A stretch of 64,000 nucleotides of DNA from Taudactylus pleione (taxonomy: Eukaryota > Chordata > Amphibia > Anura > Myobatrachidae). Made by a program: the position numbers and the translations under genes. The stretch covers positions 186,001 to 250,000 of the forward strand of contig JAUIMM010000171.1 of NCBI GenBank assembly GCA_031769625.1, written 5' to 3'. Every line of letters starts with the position of its first letter. The stretch's first letter is position 1. Under the pieces are notes generated by a model that saw only the letters and a list, made by a program, of their open reading frames with translations, was not told the origin of the DNA and searched no databases. Shown piece after piece: positions 63,345-64,000 of this stretch.

Positions 63345-63555
63345 CCTGGCTGTAAAATTGATAATAAATTAATTAAAAAAACAATTAATTGGTGCAGCCC
63401 CAGGCTGAATAATTAATAATTATTTAATTTAAAAGTAAAAAACAATTCATTGGGTGCAGCCCCTGGCTGAATAATTAATAAAAATAAGTTCATTGGTGCA
63501 TCCCCTGGCTGTAAAAATAACAAATTAATTAAAAACAAATCATTGGTTCCTAAAC
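63345..63555. repeat. Direct repeats in hAT copy 4 (about 55-bp unit)
   Basis: Four units of GTGCAGCCCCTGGCTG[T/A]A followed by TAATTAATAAATTAATTAAAAA-like spacers and ATTCATTGG. Confidence 0.75.
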
Positions 63556-63799
63556 GAACCATAACATTACTTTAAAATGTCAGGCAGCAATGCCCCAACC
63601 AGCACATAATGGAAAGGAAAAAGGTGCAAGATGGAATAGTCCTTGGGCCCTTCCACCCACCCTTTTAGTCATTTTAGTGACAAGGACTGCCAATTGTGGC
63701 TGAAATGATTGGTTTGTTTGGAGCACCATAAAACAAGCTGCCAATGTGCAATGTGCAATGTGCATTGGACATGGAAATTAAAATGATCCCATACACAGA

Positions 63800-64000
63800 T
63801 TTGGCTTTACATTACAAGTTGTCATCATCCTCGTCCTCATCATCCCCATCAGTGTGTACATCCTCTTCATCACACAATATTAATTCGTCCTCGCTGGAAT
63901 CCACCATAGGCACCTCTGTAATTTTTTTATGTAATTGTTGTTAGAGGTCTTCCTCGTGGAATTTGTAATTAATTTTAATGAACATCATATTTTCCACATT
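63800..64000 (-). pseudogene. hAT transposase acidic tail and C-terminus, partial
   Basis: On the minus strand: N-V-E-N-M-M-F-I-K-I-N-Y-K-F (63999-63950), then an acidic tail with S-E-D-E-L-I-L-C and Asp/Glu runs, as in copies 2 and 3. At least one stop lies in the linker. The rest of the transposase is outside the window. Confidence 0.75.

Larger units (their letters stand above)
62925..64000 (-). mobile_element. hAT family transposon, copy 4 (left part; right end beyond window)
   Basis: The left end is TAGGGATGTGTGCTGACCCCC, the family terminus, followed by the family's TTTTGGATCTGGAT and TTGGTTTTGCCAAAACC subterminal modules. The transposase C-terminus is on the minus strand at 63800-64000. 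Diverged roughly 55-bp direct repeats with GTGCAGCCCCTGGCTGAATAATTAATAA lie at 63345-63550. No right end or TSD is visible. Confidence 0.85.

Noticed and set aside
1..64000. CRISPR array, bacterial operon, phage or plasmid features
   Set aside because: The introns, poly(A) signals, LINEs, PLEs and microsatellites are eukaryotic. Tandem repeats here lack unique, equal-length spacers.
1..64000. tRNA-derived SINEs or tRNA genes
   Set aside because: I looked for A-box/B-box pairs (TRGCNNAGYNGG and GGTTCGANTCC) and saw no convincing pair at the right spacing.

Overview
This window looks like non-coding vertebrate DNA, most likely from an anuran amphibian. The evidence is the mix of transposable elements: Penelope-like elements (PLEs) of the Neptune/Poseidon type with GIY-YIG ends, PIF/Harbinger elements with paired HARBI1 and Myb-like genes, L2 and CR1 LINEs, hAT families with BED-finger transposases, a Ty3/gypsy LTR element and Tc1 debris. 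AT-rich microsatellites are plentiful. The species call is inference. I found no convincing host exon, tRNA, rRNA, or CRISPR array. Nearly all supportable coding signal is transposon-derived.

Layout. 1-3119 is the right part of a PIF/Harbinger transposon: the 3' end of a HARBI1 nuclease (+) facing a three-exon Myb-like gene (-) that carries one premature stop. 4805-7767, 15174-18280, 41199-46670 and 62925-end are four members of one hAT family. Three have recognisable 8-bp target duplications and all carry decayed, internally deleted transposases; the three complete ones also have their own minisatellites. 8646-9520 is an L2 3' end containing a small hAT MITE. About 12710-19100 is PLE copy A, interrupted by the second hAT, which itself holds a Harbinger MITE. 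PLE A sits inside a TTAACCACTT-ended DNA element (11837-19800). 23164-28357 is a large foldback holding an L2 LINE (23520-26738) with one uninterrupted APE-RT reading frame and an 8-bp TSD. About 31640-41198 is PLE copy B, split by a 600-bp Harbinger MITE and by a TTAGGG-like repeat element (33877-39240). That repeat element is itself split by a Ty3/gypsy element (34193-39010). 46835-47212 is a Tc1-like remnant. 48846-58902 is a 10-kb compound PLE (copy C) of two head-to-head units with three terminal repeats. It is inserted in a MITE, with a 10-bp TSD, and contains a CR1 LINE, two Harbinger MITEs and a LINE 3' end.

Working relationships. The Harbinger HARBI1/Myb pair is the natural trans-acting source for the GGGCCTGATTCAGA-ended MITEs in the window. 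The BED/hAT transposase remnants explain the TAGGGGTG-ended elements. The PLE terminal repeats carry hammerhead-ribozyme-like cores, an established PLE feature, with palindromic stem III. Two well-preserved cores lie in an inverted repeat inside the third hAT. Nested insertions with readable target duplications give a relative insertion chronology.

All domain assignments were made by eye from translated motifs. No database search was available, and decayed element boundaries are approximate unless a TSD is given.
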